This document shows positions 45,847 through 56,680 of a stretch of 64,000 bases of DNA, one piece after another (position 1 is the first letter of the stretch; each line of letters starts with the position of its first letter). The translations under genes were made by a program, and so were the position numbers. The notes under the pieces are model-generated. The model saw only the letters and a list, made by a program, of their open reading frames with translations. It did no database searches and was not told where the DNA came from. This DNA is from Phenylobacterium sp. GTDB taxonomy: Bacteria > Pseudomonadota > Alphaproteobacteria > Caulobacterales > Caulobacteraceae. Location of the stretch: positions 1 through 64,000 of the forward strand of contig NZ_JAUXXE010000030.1 in NCBI RefSeq assembly GCF_030681155.1, in the 5' to 3' direction.

Positions 45847-46404
45847 TTAGGTCAGCGACGCGAGCTCCCGCGCGAGGTTGGCGCGCGCCTGGGCCTCCAG
45901 CCAATGGGCGAAGGCCGGATCAGGGAAGATAACCTGCGCATCGAGAAAGCGTTGCAGCACGCCGCTGCGGCCGGTCCGCCACAGGTCGTCCGGCACATGG
46001 GCGTATTCGGCCCGAACCGCCTTGGCGTACGCGTCGTAGCGGTCCTCCGGCGCGCCCAGGATCGAGAGGTCGATGGAGACGAGAATCTCGCCGAGCCGAT
46101 CGCCCTCCTCCACCTCATGGCCGGCCGTGAGCCGAATGAGGCGGGCCACCTCGTCGCGAGCATGCAGCGATACGTCAAAGTCGCGGAGATCGCGCTTGGC
46201 CATCTCCGCGCTCTTGGCCTCGTTGTCGGAGGCCTTCGGATCATAGACCGCGTCGTGCCACCAGATCGCATAGGTGAGGATCTGGTGTTCGGTCTCGGTC
46301 AGATCGGGGACCTGATCGAGCAGCGCCAAGCACTGCTCGATATGGGTCCGCGTATGATAGCGGCGGTGCGGTTCCGCATAAGCCGCTTCAAGTTCAGGCG
46401 TCAC
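45847..46404 (-). CDS. HD-domain family protein (predicted metal-dependent phosphohydrolase)
   Basis: YAEPHRRYHTRTHIEQCLALLD, YAIWWHDAVYDPKASDNEAKSA. Confidence 0.9.
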   Translation of the reverse strand: MTPELEAAYAEPHRRYHTRTHIEQCLALLDQVPDLTETEHQILTYAIWWHDAVYDPKASDNEAKSAEMAKRDLRDFDVSLHARDEVARLIRLTAGHEVEEGDRLGEILVSIDLSILGAPEDRYDAYAKAVRAEYAHVPDDLWRTGRSGVLQRFLDAQVIFPDPAFAHWLEAQARANLARELASLT

Positions 46405-46862
46405 GCGTCGGCCGCGACCTTGGCCGAGATGATCTTGCCAGGGCTGCGCGGCGGCTCACCCTTGGGCAGAGCATCGACGGCGTCCATGCCTTCGACCACT
46501 TCGCCCCAGACGGTGTACTGCCCGTCGAGGAAGGTGGCGTCGTCCAGGCAGATGAAGAACTGGCTGTTGGCAGAATGGGGAGCCGAGGTGCGGGCCATCG
46601 AGCAGATGCCGCGCTTGTGCGGTTCGCGCGAGAACTCGGCCTGCAGGTTCGGCTTGTCGGATCCCGACGTGCCGGTGCCGGTCGGATCGCCGCCCTGGGC
46701 CATGAAGCCATCGATCACGCGGTGGAAGACGACGCCGTCGTAAAAGCCTTCACGCGCCAGTTCCTTGATGCGCTCGACGTGGCCGGGAGCCAGGTCGGGA
46801 CGAAGCTTGATCGTCACCGGGCCTGTGTCCAGGGTCAGGATGAGGGTGTTTTCCGGTTCCAT
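46401..46862 (-). CDS. Peptidyl-prolyl cis-trans isomerase, cyclophilin type, no signal peptide
   Basis: YDGVVFHRVIDGFMAQGGDPTGTGTSGSDKPNLQAEF, SQFFICLDDATFLDGQYTVWGEV. Confidence 0.93.
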   Translation of the reverse strand: MEPENTLILTLDTGPVTIKLRPDLAPGHVERIKELAREGFYDGVVFHRVIDGFMAQGGDPTGTGTSGSDKPNLQAEFSREPHKRGICSMARTSAPHSANSQFFICLDDATFLDGQYTVWGEVVEGMDAVDALPKGEPPRSPGKIISAKVAADA

Positions 46863-47743
46863 TACTTCACCTCCGAGGGAATTCTGATCGCGCATGCTGA
46901 GAAGTCCGCCCCCATCCTGGCGCGGGCGCTCTCGATCTCGGCCCTGAACCAGGCGCTCTTGGGATCGATCACGCGCACCTTGGGGCGTTCAGCGGCCGGG
47001 ATATCCGACAGGACGCGCACCTTGTCCATCTTGTCCTGCGGCGCAGCCACAGGTTCGCCGACCTTGATGGCCCGGACAACGTCGAGGCCGGAGATCACCC
47101 GGCCCCATCCGGTGTAGCGCTTCTCAAGCGACGGATAGGCCTGGCGCATCAGGAAGAACTGGCTGTTGGCGCTGTCGACGCCCTCGCCGCGCGCCATGGC
47201 CGCGACACCTGGGCAGAACAGCGGCCAGGCCGAGACCTTGCCGTCGGCGGTCATCGCCATCAGCATCTCGCCTTGGCTCGCGACCGGCAGCAATTTGACG
47301 AAGCCCAACTGCGTAACGGTCTGGTCGACGACCAAGGTCATGTCGCCCGCTCCACGGCGGAACACGAACTCCTGCGTCAGGTCGGGCTTATCGCTGCCGC
47401 CGGTGCCGCGATCTTCCGGGTCACCGGTCTGGGCCATGAACTGGTCGATCACCCGGAAGAAGCTGCGACCGTTGTAGAGGCCGGACCGCGTCAGCTCCTT
47501 GATCCGGGTCACATGGTTGGGCGCCACCTCGGGCAGCATCTCGACAATGATGCGGCCTTTGTTGGTGTCGATCACCAGTACGTCGTCGGGATTGGGCGTG
47601 CGCCAGTCAGCCGCCGCGGGCTCACCAGGCGCGACGGGCGAGCCGGCGACGGGGGGAAGATTGGGCTTGGGTGTCTGCGCGACGGCGGGAGCCGCAGCGC
47701 TCAAGGCGGCGGCGAAGAGTACGGTTCGGATCATGATCGGCAC
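46862..47743 (-). CDS. Peptidyl-prolyl cis-trans isomerase, cyclophilin type, exported
   Basis: N-terminal signal peptide (TVLFAAALSAAAPAVAQ) and cyclophilin core YNGRSFFRVIDQFMAQTGDPEDRGTGGSDKPDL. Confidence 0.9.
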   Translation of the reverse strand: MPIMIRTVLFAAALSAAAPAVAQTPKPNLPPVAGSPVAPGEPAAADWRTPNPDDVLVIDTNKGRIIVEMLPEVAPNHVTRIKELTRSGLYNGRSFFRVIDQFMAQTGDPEDRGTGGSDKPDLTQEFVFRRGAGDMTLVVDQTVTQLGFVKLLPVASQGEMLMAMTADGKVSAWPLFCPGVAAMARGEGVDSANSQFFLMRQAYPSLEKRYTGWGRVISGLDVVRAIKVGEPVAAPQDKMDKVRVLSDIPAAERPKVRVIDPKSAWFRAEIESARARMGADFSACAIRIPSEVK

Positions 47744-47778
47744 TCGTAGCGGGCGGCGGCTCGCGCCGCCAGCCCGAC

Positions 47779-48270
47779 TTAGGCCCTGACCTTCGAGATC
47801 AGGGCGTCATTGATCCGCGGCCCGACGAACTTGGTCACGTCGCCGCCCAGGGATGCGATTTCCTTGACCAGTCGCGACGAGATCGCCTGGTGACGCGGAT
47901 CAGCCATCAGGAAGACCGTCTCCACCTCGCGGTCGAGTTGCTGGTTCATCGCGGTCATCTGGAATTCGTACTCGAAGTCCGCCACGGCCCTCAGACCGCG
48001 AACGATCACCCCGGCCCCGATCTCGCGGGCGAAGTGCATCAGCAGACCTTGGAACGGCTGGACCACGATCTCGGCCCGGTCGGTCAGATGCGCCGTCTCC
48101 GACTTCAACAGCGCAACACGCTCGTCGAGCGTAAACAGAGGACCTTTGCCGGCGTTGATGGCGACACCGATCACCAGCTTGTCCACCAACTTCACCGCCC
48201 GACCAATAATGTCGGTGTGACCATTGTGGATGGGATCGAACGTCCCGGGATACAGCCCTACGCGCGTCAT
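47779..48270 (-). CDS. coaD: Phosphopantetheine adenylyltransferase
   Basis: VGLYPGTFDPIHNGHTDIIGRAVKLVDKLVIGVAIN; VIVRGLRAVADFEYEFQMTAMN. Confidence 0.97.
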   Translation of the reverse strand: MTRVGLYPGTFDPIHNGHTDIIGRAVKLVDKLVIGVAINAGKGPLFTLDERVALLKSETAHLTDRAEIVVQPFQGLLMHFAREIGAGVIVRGLRAVADFEYEFQMTAMNQQLDREVETVFLMADPRHQAISSRLVKEIASLGGDVTKFVGPRINDALISKVRA

Positions 48271-48394
48271 TCGACGTCTACTCCCCCTGCTGCGGTGCAG
48301 CAGGATTTCACCGGCGAGCCCAACGAAAGCAAGCTGAAATGTTGGCTTCGGGTCCTTTGAGGGAGCCCGAAGTCACAACTTGCCGTCATGGTCC

Positions 48395-51163
48395 CTATTC
48401 TTCCGCTGCGTCCGTCTCGACCGCGGCGTCATCGTCATCGCCGCCACCTTGGTCGGCCAAACGCTCGACCGAGACGACGTGCTCGTCCTTACCCGTCCGG
48501 AAGATGGTGACGCCCGAGGTGTTCCGGCCGACCATCCGAACCTGGCTGACCGGGGTGCGGATCAATTGCCCCTGGTCGGTGACCAGCAGGATTTCGTCAA
48601 ACTCCTCGACCGGGAAGGAGGCCGCCAGACGACCGCCCTTCTTGGTCAGGTCCTGGGCCAGCAGCCCCTGCCCGCCCCGGCCGGTGCGGCGGAACTCGTA
48701 GGCTGAGCTGCGCTTGCCGAAGCCTTCGGTGGACACGGTCAGGATGATCTCCTCGGCCGCGCCGAGTTCGGCGATCCGTTCCGGGCTGAGCGCGGCCAGA
48801 TCACCGCCCTCGGCCTCGTCGTCGTCAGACGCGGAGACATCTTCCACATCGGCGTCGTCGCCCGCAGCCCGTCGCATGGCGTTGGAGTGCTTCACATAGG
48901 CGGCCCGCTCGGCTGGCGTAGCCTCGACGGAACGCAGGATCGCCATGGAGATGACGCTGTCGCCGTCGGCCAGCCGAATGCCGCGAACGCCGGTCGAGTC
49001 GCGTCCGGCGAACACCCGGACCTCCTCGGTGGCGAAGCGGATGCAACGGCCAAGCGCCGTCGTCAGCAGGATGTCGTTCTGGGCGGCGTTGCACAAGCCC
49101 ACCCCGATGATCGCATCGCCGTCATCGAGCTTCATGGCGATCTTGCCGTTGCGCTTGATGCCCTGGAAGTCCGACAACTTGTTCCGACGCACGCCACCCG
49201 ACTTGGTGGCGAACATCACGTCGTATTGAGCCCAGGCGGCTTCGTCTTCCGGCACAGGAAGGATCGAGGTGATGCTTTCGCCCGGCTCGATCGGCAGCAG
49301 GTTCACAAAGGCCTTGCCGCGCGAGTTCGGGTTGCCGACCGGCAAACGCCAGACCTTGAGCTGATAGACCTTGCCGCCCGAAGAGAAGAACAGCATCGGC
49401 GTATGGGTCGAGGCCGAGAAGACGCGGGTGACCGCATCCTCGTCCTTGGTCGCCATGCCTGACCGTCCCTTCCCGCCCCGATGCTGGGTGCGGTAGGTGG
49501 TCAACGGCGTGCGCTTGACGTAGCCGCCGTGGGTGACGGTGATCACCATCTCCTCACGAGCAATCAGGTCTTCGTCCTCGACGTCGGCGTCGCCGTCGAC
49601 GATCTCGGACCGGCGCGGCACCGCGAAGGCGTCGCGCACCGCCACCAGTTCCTCGCGGACGATGGCCATGACGTTCGCGCGGTCCGACAGAATGGTCAGA
49701 TGGCCCTGGATGGCGCCGGCCAGCTCACGGGCCTCGCCGAAGATTTCATCGCGGCCAAGGCCGGTCAGCCTGGACAGGGTCAAGGCCAGGATGGCCCGAG
49801 CCTGCTCCTCGGTCAGGCGGATCTTGTTTCCGTCGATCACCAGGGTGCGCGGGTCGGCGATCAATTCCACCAGCGGCAGCATGTCGCCCGCTGGCCAATC
49901 CTTGGCCACCAGACGCTCGCGCGCTTCGGCGGGGTCCTTCGAGGACCGGATGATGTGGATGAACTCGTCGATATTGGCCACGGCGATCGCCAGGCCCACC
50001 AAGACGTGACCGCGGTCGCGGGCCTTGGACAGCTCGAACTTGACGCGCCGGACGACGACCTCCTCGCGGAAGTCAACGAAGGCGACGATCAGATCGCGCA
50101 GGTTCATTTCGCGCGGCCGGCCGCGGTCCAGCGCCAGCATGTTCACGGCGAAGGACGATTGCAGCGGGGTGTAGCGATAGAGTTGGTTCAGGACGACGTC
50201 GGGCGAAGCATCGCGCTTCATCTCGATGACCACGCGCATGCCGTCGCGGTCGCTTTCGTCGCGCAGGTCGGCGATGCCCTCGATCTTCTTCTCGCGCACC
50301 AGGTCGGCGATGCGCTCGACCATCGCGGCCTTGTTCACCCGGTACGGGATCGAGTTGATAATGATCGCGTCGCGATCCTTGCGGAGCTCCTGGATCTCCG
50401 CCTTGCCACGCATGATCACCGAGCCGCGCCCAGTCATCAGGGCGTTGCGCGCGCCCGAGCGGCCGATGATCTCGCCGCCGGTGGGGAAGTCGGGACCCGG
50501 GACGATATCCAGCAGGGCGTCCAGAGACACCCCGGGATCGTCCACATAGGCCAGGCAGGCGTCGATGATTTCGCCGAGATTGTGCGGCGGAATGTTGGTC
50601 GCCATGCCGACGGCGATGCCGCCCGCGCCGTTGACCAGCAGAAGCGGAATCCGCGACGGCAGAACCACCGGCTCCTGTTCGGTGCCGTCGTAGTTTTCCT
50701 TGAAGTCGACCGTGTCCTTGTCGAGATCGGCCACCACCATCATGGCGGCCTTGCTCATCCGGCTTTCGGTGTAGCGCATGGCCGCCGGCGGATCGTTGTC
50801 GACCGAGCCGAAGTTGCCCTGGCCGTCGATCAGCAGCAGGCCCATCGAGAAGGGCTGCGCCATCCGCACCATCGTGAAGTAGATCGAGGCGTCGCCGTGC
50901 GGGTGATACTTACCCATCACGTCCCCGACGACGCGGGCCGATTTCACGTAGGAACGGTCGGGCGTATGGCCCTGCTCGTTCATCGAGAACAGGATGCGGC
51001 GATGCACGGGCTTGAGGCCGTCTCGCGCGTCCGGCAGGGCGCGGCTCACGATCACGCTCATGGCGTAATCGAGATAAGACTTCTTCAGCTCGTCTTCGAT
51101 GGCGATAGGGGCAATGCCCCCGCGCCGGCCGTCATCGGGCGGGGTGTGGGTTTCGTCGGTCAA
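48395..51163 (-). CDS. gyrA: DNA gyrase subunit A
   Basis: [72 protein letters not shown]. Confidence 0.98.
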   Translation of the reverse strand: MTDETHTPPDDGRRGGIAPIAIEDELKKSYLDYAMSVIVSRALPDARDGLKPVHRRILFSMNEQGHTPDRSYVKSARVVGDVMGKYHPHGDASIYFTMVRMAQPFSMGLLLIDGQGNFGSVDNDPPAAMRYTESRMSKAAMMVVADLDKDTVDFKENYDGTEQEPVVLPSRIPLLLVNGAGGIAVGMATNIPPHNLGEIIDACLAYVDDPGVSLDALLDIVPGPDFPTGGEIIGRSGARNALMTGRGSVIMRGKAEIQELRKDRDAIIINSIPYRVNKAAMVERIADLVREKKIEGIADLRDESDRDGMRVVIEMKRDASPDVVLNQLYRYTPLQSSFAVNMLALDRGRPREMNLRDLIVAFVDFREEVVVRRVKFELSKARDRGHVLVGLAIAVANIDEFIHIIRSSKDPAEARERLVAKDWPAGDMLPLVELIADPRTLVIDGNKIRLTEEQARAILALTLSRLTGLGRDEIFGEARELAGAIQGHLTILSDRANVMAIVREELVAVRDAFAVPRRSEIVDGDADVEDEDLIAREEMVITVTHGGYVKRTPLTTYRTQHRGGKGRSGMATKDEDAVTRVFSASTHTPMLFFSSGGKVYQLKVWRLPVGNPNSRGKAFVNLLPIEPGESITSILPVPEDEAAWAQYDVMFATKSGGVRRNKLSDFQGIKRNGKIAMKLDDGDAIIGVGLCNAAQNDILLTTALGRCIRFATEEVRVFAGRDSTGVRGIRLADGDSVISMAILRSVEATPAERAAYVKHSNAMRRAAGDDADVEDVSASDDDEAEGGDLAALSPERIAELGAAEEIILTVSTEGFGKRSSAYEFRRTGRGGQGLLAQDLTKKGGRLAASFPVEEFDEILLVTDQGQLIRTPVSQVRMVGRNTSGVTIFRTGKDEHVVSVERLADQGGGDDDDAAVETDAAEE

Positions 51164-51273
51164 GGAGGCGATTTATCCGTTTAGAATCGGACACAAAACT
51201 GAGTTGAGTTGTTACCATCGCGGAGGCCGCAAGGCCAATGTCCGTGCAGATTCGAACCCAGGTGCCAATCCAG

Positions 51274-51801
51274 ATGAAATATGCCTTCGCCGTTCTCGCC
51301 GCCACCCTTTTCGCCACTTCGGCGACTGCGGCCGATGCGCCCGCCAACCAACAGATCGAATTGAAGAATTCTACGGGTGCGGCGATTGGCACGGCGACCC
51401 TGACGGACGCACCGAACGGCGTGCTGATGCGCCTGCAAGTCAAGGACCTCTCGCCTGGCTGGCACGGCCTGCATTTCCACGAGAAGGGCGACTGCTCCAA
51501 GGCCGACTTCACCTCGGCCGGCGCCCACGTCCACGGCAAACCTACCCTGGTTCACGGCCTGCTGAACCCCGACGCCAACGAAGCCGGCGACCTGCCCAAC
51601 CTCTTCGTCGCCGCCGACGGAACCGGCGCCACCGAGGTGTTCTCCACCTCCGTCGCCCTGAAGGCCGCCGCGGGCCGTGAAAACCTGGCTGACAAGGACG
51701 GCTCGGCCATCGTGATCCACGCCAACGCCGACGACCACAAGGCCCAGCCCATCGGCGGCGCCGGCGGTCGGATCGCCTGCGGCGTCATCGCCGGCGGCTA
51801 A
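51274..51801 (+). CDS. sodC: Cu/Zn superoxide dismutase, exported
   Basis: Signal peptide MKYAFAVLAATLFATSATAA; WHGLHFHEKGDCSKADFTSAGAHVHGK, GDLPNLFV, GSAIVIHANADDHKAQPIGGAGGRIACGVI; ORF opens at 51238. Confidence 0.93.
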   Translation: MKYAFAVLAATLFATSATAADAPANQQIELKNSTGAAIGTATLTDAPNGVLMRLQVKDLSPGWHGLHFHEKGDCSKADFTSAGAHVHGKPTLVHGLLNPDANEAGDLPNLFVAADGTGATEVFSTSVALKAAAGRENLADKDGSAIVIHANADDHKAQPIGGAGGRIACGVIAGG

Positions 51802-51877
51802 AGCCCAAAGAGATCGGCGGGCTGTTCACGGTCCGCCGCCCTCCCCCTCAACCCCTTTCGGCGCCGATCGGCGCATG

Positions 51878-51906
51878 AAAAAACGGCCGGCCCGAAGGCC
51901 GACCGT
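51878..51906 (-). terminator. Rho-independent terminator with TTCG tetraloop downstream of ssb
   Basis: Minus strand ACGGTCGGCC-TTCG-GGCCGGCCGT-TTTTTC. Confidence 0.88.
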
Positions 51907-51936
51907 CTTGTCCGTTTAGTGGTCCGAAACCTGGCT

Positions 51937-52449
51937 CTAGAACGGGATTTCGTCGTCCAGATCGGCCGAGAAGTTCTCGCGGGGTCCGGAGCTTTGGTTG
52001 CGCTGACCGCCGCCGAAGCCGCCGCCACCGCCGCTGCTTCCGCCACCGTAACCGCCGCCGTAGTCCCCGCCGCCGCTGCTCTCGCGCTCACCGTCGCCAC
52101 GCCCGTCGAGCATGGTCAGTTCGCCGCGGAACTTCTGCAGGACGATCTCGGTGGAGAACTTCTCCACGCCCGACTGGTCAGTCCACTTGCGGGTCTGGAT
52201 CGAGCCCTCGATGTAAACCTTCGAGCCCTTCTTCAGGTACTGCTCGGCGACCTTCACCAGGTTGTCGTTGAAGATCACCACCCGGTGCCACTCGGTCTTT
52301 TCCTTGCGCTCGCCCGAGGACTTGTCGCGCCAGGTTTCCGAGGTCGCGATCCGCAGGTTGGCGACGCGGTCGCCGGAATTCAGGCTGCGGATCTCAGGAT
52401 CGGCGCCCAGATTTCCCACCAGAATGACTTTGTTGACGCTGCCCGCCAT
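51937..52449 (-). CDS. ssb: Single-stranded DNA-binding protein
   Basis: [58 protein letters not shown], Gly-rich linker, acidic tip DLDDEIPF. Confidence 0.98.
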   Translation of the reverse strand: MAGSVNKVILVGNLGADPEIRSLNSGDRVANLRIATSETWRDKSSGERKEKTEWHRVVIFNDNLVKVAEQYLKKGSKVYIEGSIQTRKWTDQSGVEKFSTEIVLQKFRGELTMLDGRGDGERESSGGGDYGGGYGGGSSGGGGGFGGGQRNQSSGPRENFSADLDDEIPF

Positions 52450-52600
52450 GAGGTTGTCCCTTGCTTTCCGTGCTTGCGGGCATGAGGCCCAAGCGCGGGA
52501 AACTAGACGACCATCTCGCCGGGATCAATATTAACGTTCTTCATTTGTTCACGACGTCGGACGCTTCTCCACAGAGGAATAGCGCCTGCCGGAAACCGCC

Positions 52601-53008
52601 CTACTGCGCGGGTGCGGCCGGCTCCGGCGCACGCGGCATGGCGCCGGGCACCGCCAAGCGACCATCGCCAGTGCGCACCATGGCGAGGTAGCGGTGCTCC
52701 TCCAGCGAGGGTGCGGTGAAGATCCCTCGGCGCTCGACGAAGATGAAGTTGCCCTTGAAGGCGCCGACCACTTCGCGCTGCGAACCGCCCAATCGCAGGA
52801 ACCGCACCCGCATGGATTCGAGCTCCGCCGCGCAATGCTCAAGATCGGGAACGCCGGCCTTCAGCTTGTTGAACTTCAGCGTCCCATCGGTCTGCGGGGC
52901 GACATGCCAGCAAATGTCATCGCCACCAGGCGGCCGGGTGCGCTTGCTGCAAGCGGCTAGTGCGAGGACGGCGAAGCCGGCGATCAGAAAGGTGCGAAGC
53001 ATGGGCAT
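52601..53008 (-). CDS. Small putative lipoprotein, similar to the 26187-26561 product
   Basis: MPMLRTFLIAGFAVLALAACSK; ICWHV...LEHCAAELESMRV...VVGAFKGNFIFV. Confidence 0.75.
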   Translation of the reverse strand: MPMLRTFLIAGFAVLALAACSKRTRPPGGDDICWHVAPQTDGTLKFNKLKAGVPDLEHCAAELESMRVRFLRLGGSQREVVGAFKGNFIFVERRGIFTAPSLEEHRYLAMVRTGDGRLAVPGAMPRAPEPAAPAQ

Positions 53009-53043
53009 AAGCCTATAGACGCGATTGAGGCGGCGCGAGGGCG

Positions 53044-53733
53044 CTAACCGATCGGTTGAATGGAGCAGTTCGAGGCTTGCTCGGCCAGGGGCCGGAAGCT
53101 GCGGTTGTCGCCGGAGACCTCGACCTTGCCAGGCACCAATCGCAGGGTTTGCTGCATCCATCGGCCGTAGGTCGCGCCGCCCGGCCGCTCGCAGCGGCCG
53201 GCGAACAGCGTTTGGACACATCCATTGAGCGTGAGGTCGTTCGGAAGCTTGCGCCATCCCCCATCGGCATAACGCCAGCAACTGCCGGCCGGGCCGCTCG
53301 CGGCCGTCGCTGCGGGCGCCGTGGGCGCTGGCGCGCTCGGCTGGGCCTGGACAGGCGTCACGGGCTCAGCTTGCGGCGGCAAGGGTGTGAGCATGGTTCC
53401 GGCCTGATTGGCCGCAGCGAGGTTGCCTGCCGGGTCGACGCCGACATCGAGGGCTCCAGTCGCCACGCCGTTGCGCTTGGCGCACTCGGCCAGGGTGATT
53501 TCGCCGACATACTGGCCAGCCACATAGCAACGCAGGGGTCTGGCGGGGTCCATCTTGCCGTCGTCCGGCGCGCCGGTCTCCACCACGAGCCCGCCCTGCG
53601 ACGCGGGCGGCGGCGGGGCTTTCTCATTGCGGCCCTTGCCCACGAGCATGGTCGCGATGACCACGCCGGCCAGCAACGCGAGGGCGCCGCCAAGCAGGAC
53701 CAGAAGCGTGCGCCGATCTTTTAGAAATTCCAT
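53044..53733 (-). CDS. Hypothetical membrane-anchored protein with two Cys-pair mini-motifs
   Basis: N-terminal TM; RCYVAGQYVGEITLAECAKRNG and SCWRYADGGWRKLPNDLTLNGCVQTLFAGRC. Confidence 0.7.
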   Translation of the reverse strand: MEFLKDRRTLLVLLGGALALLAGVVIATMLVGKGRNEKAPPPPASQGGLVVETGAPDDGKMDPARPLRCYVAGQYVGEITLAECAKRNGVATGALDVGVDPAGNLAAANQAGTMLTPLPPQAEPVTPVQAQPSAPAPTAPAATAASGPAGSCWRYADGGWRKLPNDLTLNGCVQTLFAGRCERPGGATYGRWMQQTLRLVPGKVEVSGDNRSFRPLAEQASNCSIQPIG

Positions 53734-53782
53734 AGGCCCTCGCTAGACCGTGCTCGTGACGGTTTCAAGCGGGGGCTCGGCC

Positions 53783-56680
53783 TCAGCCGCCGGTGAGGCG
53801 CGAGAGTCCGGCCTGATAGTTGGCGAGCTGGTTCTTCAGATAGGCCGGGACCGGCCCGTCCGCTTTCTTCTGTTCACTCGCCGGCCGCATGCCGCTTTCC
53901 AGGTCGCGATAGGCCGTGCGCAGGATCGACATCGCCATGGTGAGCTTGTCGATCGCGACCTTTACGTTGTCTTCGTTCGACAGATTGAGGTCGCGCGGCA
54001 ACTTCAGCCCGTACATCGGGGACCCGCCGTCGCCGGGGACGCTCTTGCCATCTTCAAAGGTGGTCGCGCGCACGAATCCTTCTTGCAGGCCCAGCGCCTC
54101 AAGGGCGTCGCGGCCGCCCTTCCCGCCCAGGATCTCGAAGCTGCTGCGGCTGTTTTGCGGACGGATCTGCAGCTTACGCACATCCCCGTCGGAGACCACC
54201 TCGGCCTTCACCGAATAGGAGGTCGCGCGGAGCACCTTCTTAGCCAAGCTCTCCAGCGTGTCGTTGGCCTCGATGGTGATCGTCACCGCCGCCCCGCCGA
54301 TGCGCCGCCGGATCTGGAACTGATCGCCGGCCCGGGCCGAGGTCGCCGAAGTAACGAGCTGGGAGTCGGAATAGTCGATGGTGCCGGTCGGCAGACCCAG
54401 CCGGTCCAGCGCGCTCGCGCCGTTGACGTCGACCGCGATAGAAGTCGGCGTGGTCATCTTGTCCTTGGCGGTGAAGCGCTGAGACCAGCCGATCGCCCCT
54501 GAGTCGATATCGAGTTCAACCGCGAACCCATCGACCTTGCCGATCAGGTCCGGCATGCCGGGCAGCTCGGTCTTGGTGGTGCCGGTCAGCCAGACCTTGC
54601 CGCCCGCCACGGTCATCGCGGTGGCGCGGTCGTCGCCTTCCCCACCGTAATAGACGATGGCGTCGTTCGCCGTGCCCAGATCGGCCGATATCCGCGCGGC
54701 GAACGCGTCCACGCCGCCCGACGCGTTTCTGTTGACGTTGCCGACGCCCAGCGTCGCGCCGCTCGAACCGGCGATGACGATGTTGCCGCCTTCCATGACC
54801 ACGCCAGCGATCGTGCCGCCGCCCAGCGATCCGAGGCTGCGCGTACCCGTCAGGACCTGGGTCTTGGGATCGGAGACGTCGAAGCGCCGCATAGTCACCT
54901 CGCCGCCCTCGACGCTGGCGACCACGACATTGGTCCCATCGACTACTAGGCCGGCCATCTTGTCGTCGCCGCTGGTGCCGAACTGGGTCGTCGCCTTCAA
55001 CTTGCCGTCGGCGCCGAAGGTCCGGAGATAGCCGTCCCAGTTGCCATTGGCCGCCTGGCCGGTCATCGCACCCTTGACCCGGCCGAGAACATAGACCGAG
55101 CCGTCAGGCCCAAAAGCCACGCCGGTAGCCTCGTCCTCATCGCGTGCGCCCTGGCGCTGCGACCACATCTCTTCGCCCGCATCCATCGGCTCAGGCTGCC
55201 CCGGGGTCGTGGTGCTCCACAACTCCTTGCCGATGCCATTGAAGACCACGACGAAGCTGTCGGACTTGTTGGGATCGGCGCCGTTGTCGGCCTTAACAAT
55301 CTTGGGAATGGTCGCCAGCGAGCCCTCGCCCACCGGCACTCCGCCAGCGGCGAAGCCGCCGGTCACCGAGCCCGCCACGGCGATCTGACCGTCCGGCCCC
55401 ACCGCCAGAGCCAGGCCTGTCGCATCCTTCGAGGCGCCCAGCGTCCGCGTGTAGACAAGCTGACCGGCCGAATCGAACTTCATCAGGGCGACATCGCCCT
55501 CACCCTTGATGATCTGTCCATCGACCGGACCGTTGATGTCGGCCAACATGTAGAGCGAGCCATCGGGCCCGGTCACCGTCTTGTGGACCGTCTCGACGCC
55601 CTCCGGCAGGGCGACATTGAACACGCGCCCCTCGACCCAGTTGGTGTCGCCTGGCCGGCGGCTCGCATCCTGGGTGGTATCGGTCGCGGTGTTCGAGCCG
55701 GTCTCGAACTTGACCAGCTCCTGCAAGAGGACCGGATCCGTCGTCGTCGTTTTGGTGCCGTCTTCCTTGGTCGTCGTCGTCTTGGTGACGGGCTTCGGGT
55801 CGCCCGCGGTCTGAGTGATGTAGACCGCCGGGGCGGTCGCCGGCGCAGAGAAGATTAGGCTCTCCGAACTATCACCTTGAATTTTCAGAGCAAACCGGTC
55901 CTGCGCCTTGCCGACGACGATGGTCTTGCCGTTGACCGTGGTGGTCTTGTCCTCGCCGGCGATCTTCTCGACCGCGAAACGCGTCGCGAAGGACGTGCCC
56001 GCCAGCTTGTCGTTCATGAACTTCACGACGTTGTTCATCGAGCGGGGCTGCGCGCCCATTTCGCCCAGATTGAAGTCGATCGTCGTGCTGGTCTTGTTGG
56101 GGAGCTTGATCGTCACGCTGAACTTGACGTCGCCCTTGAAGGCCTCGACCTCGTCGGTCGCCGTCCCCTGATGCAGCGGGGCCGTGACATAGCGCGGCGT
56201 GGTTTTCGGAACGCCGACCGCGGACTTGGCCTTGTCGGTCGCCTCACCATGCGTAAGGCGCAGCTTTTCCAAGGTCGCGTCGTCCACATAGCCGGACACC
56301 TCGGCCATGCCCCGCGTGAAGGCGGTCTGGATGCGCTTGAGCTCCGAGGCGGTCACACCCTTTTCGCCGGCGCGTTTGGCCAGGGCCTCGAGCGACTGCA
56401 GCCCCTGGTGCATCGCGAAGAGCTGGCGGTAGTCGTCGCTCGCACCCTTCACGTCCAGTTGGGTCTGGTACTCATCGATGAACTTGCGTCCCATCAGGAC
56501 GCTCTTCACCATCTCGTCGGCCTTAGGGGCCTTGGACAGTGAACTCCACGGCGGGGTCGGCGCCTTGGTGGCTCCGGCCGCCGCGCCTGGGCCACTCCCC
56601 TTCGAGCCAGCCGCCGCCGCGCCCACGGCGTTCTTCGCCTGGAAGTAGCTGAGCAGCACGCTGGAATCGAGGTTGATCAC
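53783..56680 (-). CDS. FlaEY-like flagellar regulatory protein with beta-propeller-like repeats
   Basis: 965 aa; N-terminus MINLDSSVLLSYFQAKNAVGAAA; repeats such as PDGSLYMLADINGPVDGQII and PDGSVYVLGRVKGAMTGQ; lies downstream of flagellin genes. Confidence 0.65.
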   Translation of the reverse strand: MINLDSSVLLSYFQAKNAVGAAAAGSKGSGPGAAAGATKAPTPPWSSLSKAPKADEMVKSVLMGRKFIDEYQTQLDVKGASDDYRQLFAMHQGLQSLEALAKRAGEKGVTASELKRIQTAFTRGMAEVSGYVDDATLEKLRLTHGEATDKAKSAVGVPKTTPRYVTAPLHQGTATDEVEAFKGDVKFSVTIKLPNKTSTTIDFNLGEMGAQPRSMNNVVKFMNDKLAGTSFATRFAVEKIAGEDKTTTVNGKTIVVGKAQDRFALKIQGDSSESLIFSAPATAPAVYITQTAGDPKPVTKTTTTKEDGTKTTTTDPVLLQELVKFETGSNTATDTTQDASRRPGDTNWVEGRVFNVALPEGVETVHKTVTGPDGSLYMLADINGPVDGQIIKGEGDVALMKFDSAGQLVYTRTLGASKDATGLALAVGPDGQIAVAGSVTGGFAAGGVPVGEGSLATIPKIVKADNGADPNKSDSFVVVFNGIGKELWSTTTPGQPEPMDAGEEMWSQRQGARDEDEATGVAFGPDGSVYVLGRVKGAMTGQAANGNWDGYLRTFGADGKLKATTQFGTSGDDKMAGLVVDGTNVVVASVEGGEVTMRRFDVSDPKTQVLTGTRSLGSLGGGTIAGVVMEGGNIVIAGSSGATLGVGNVNRNASGGVDAFAARISADLGTANDAIVYYGGEGDDRATAMTVAGGKVWLTGTTKTELPGMPDLIGKVDGFAVELDIDSGAIGWSQRFTAKDKMTTPTSIAVDVNGASALDRLGLPTGTIDYSDSQLVTSATSARAGDQFQIRRRIGGAAVTITIEANDTLESLAKKVLRATSYSVKAEVVSDGDVRKLQIRPQNSRSSFEILGGKGGRDALEALGLQEGFVRATTFEDGKSVPGDGGSPMYGLKLPRDLNLSNEDNVKVAIDKLTMAMSILRTAYRDLESGMRPASEQKKADGPVPAYLKNQLANYQAGLSRLTGG

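Noticed and set aside
49481-51184. 567-aa plus-strand ORF antisense to gyrA
   Set aside because: Shadow ORF with antisense-like composition; gyrA is unambiguous
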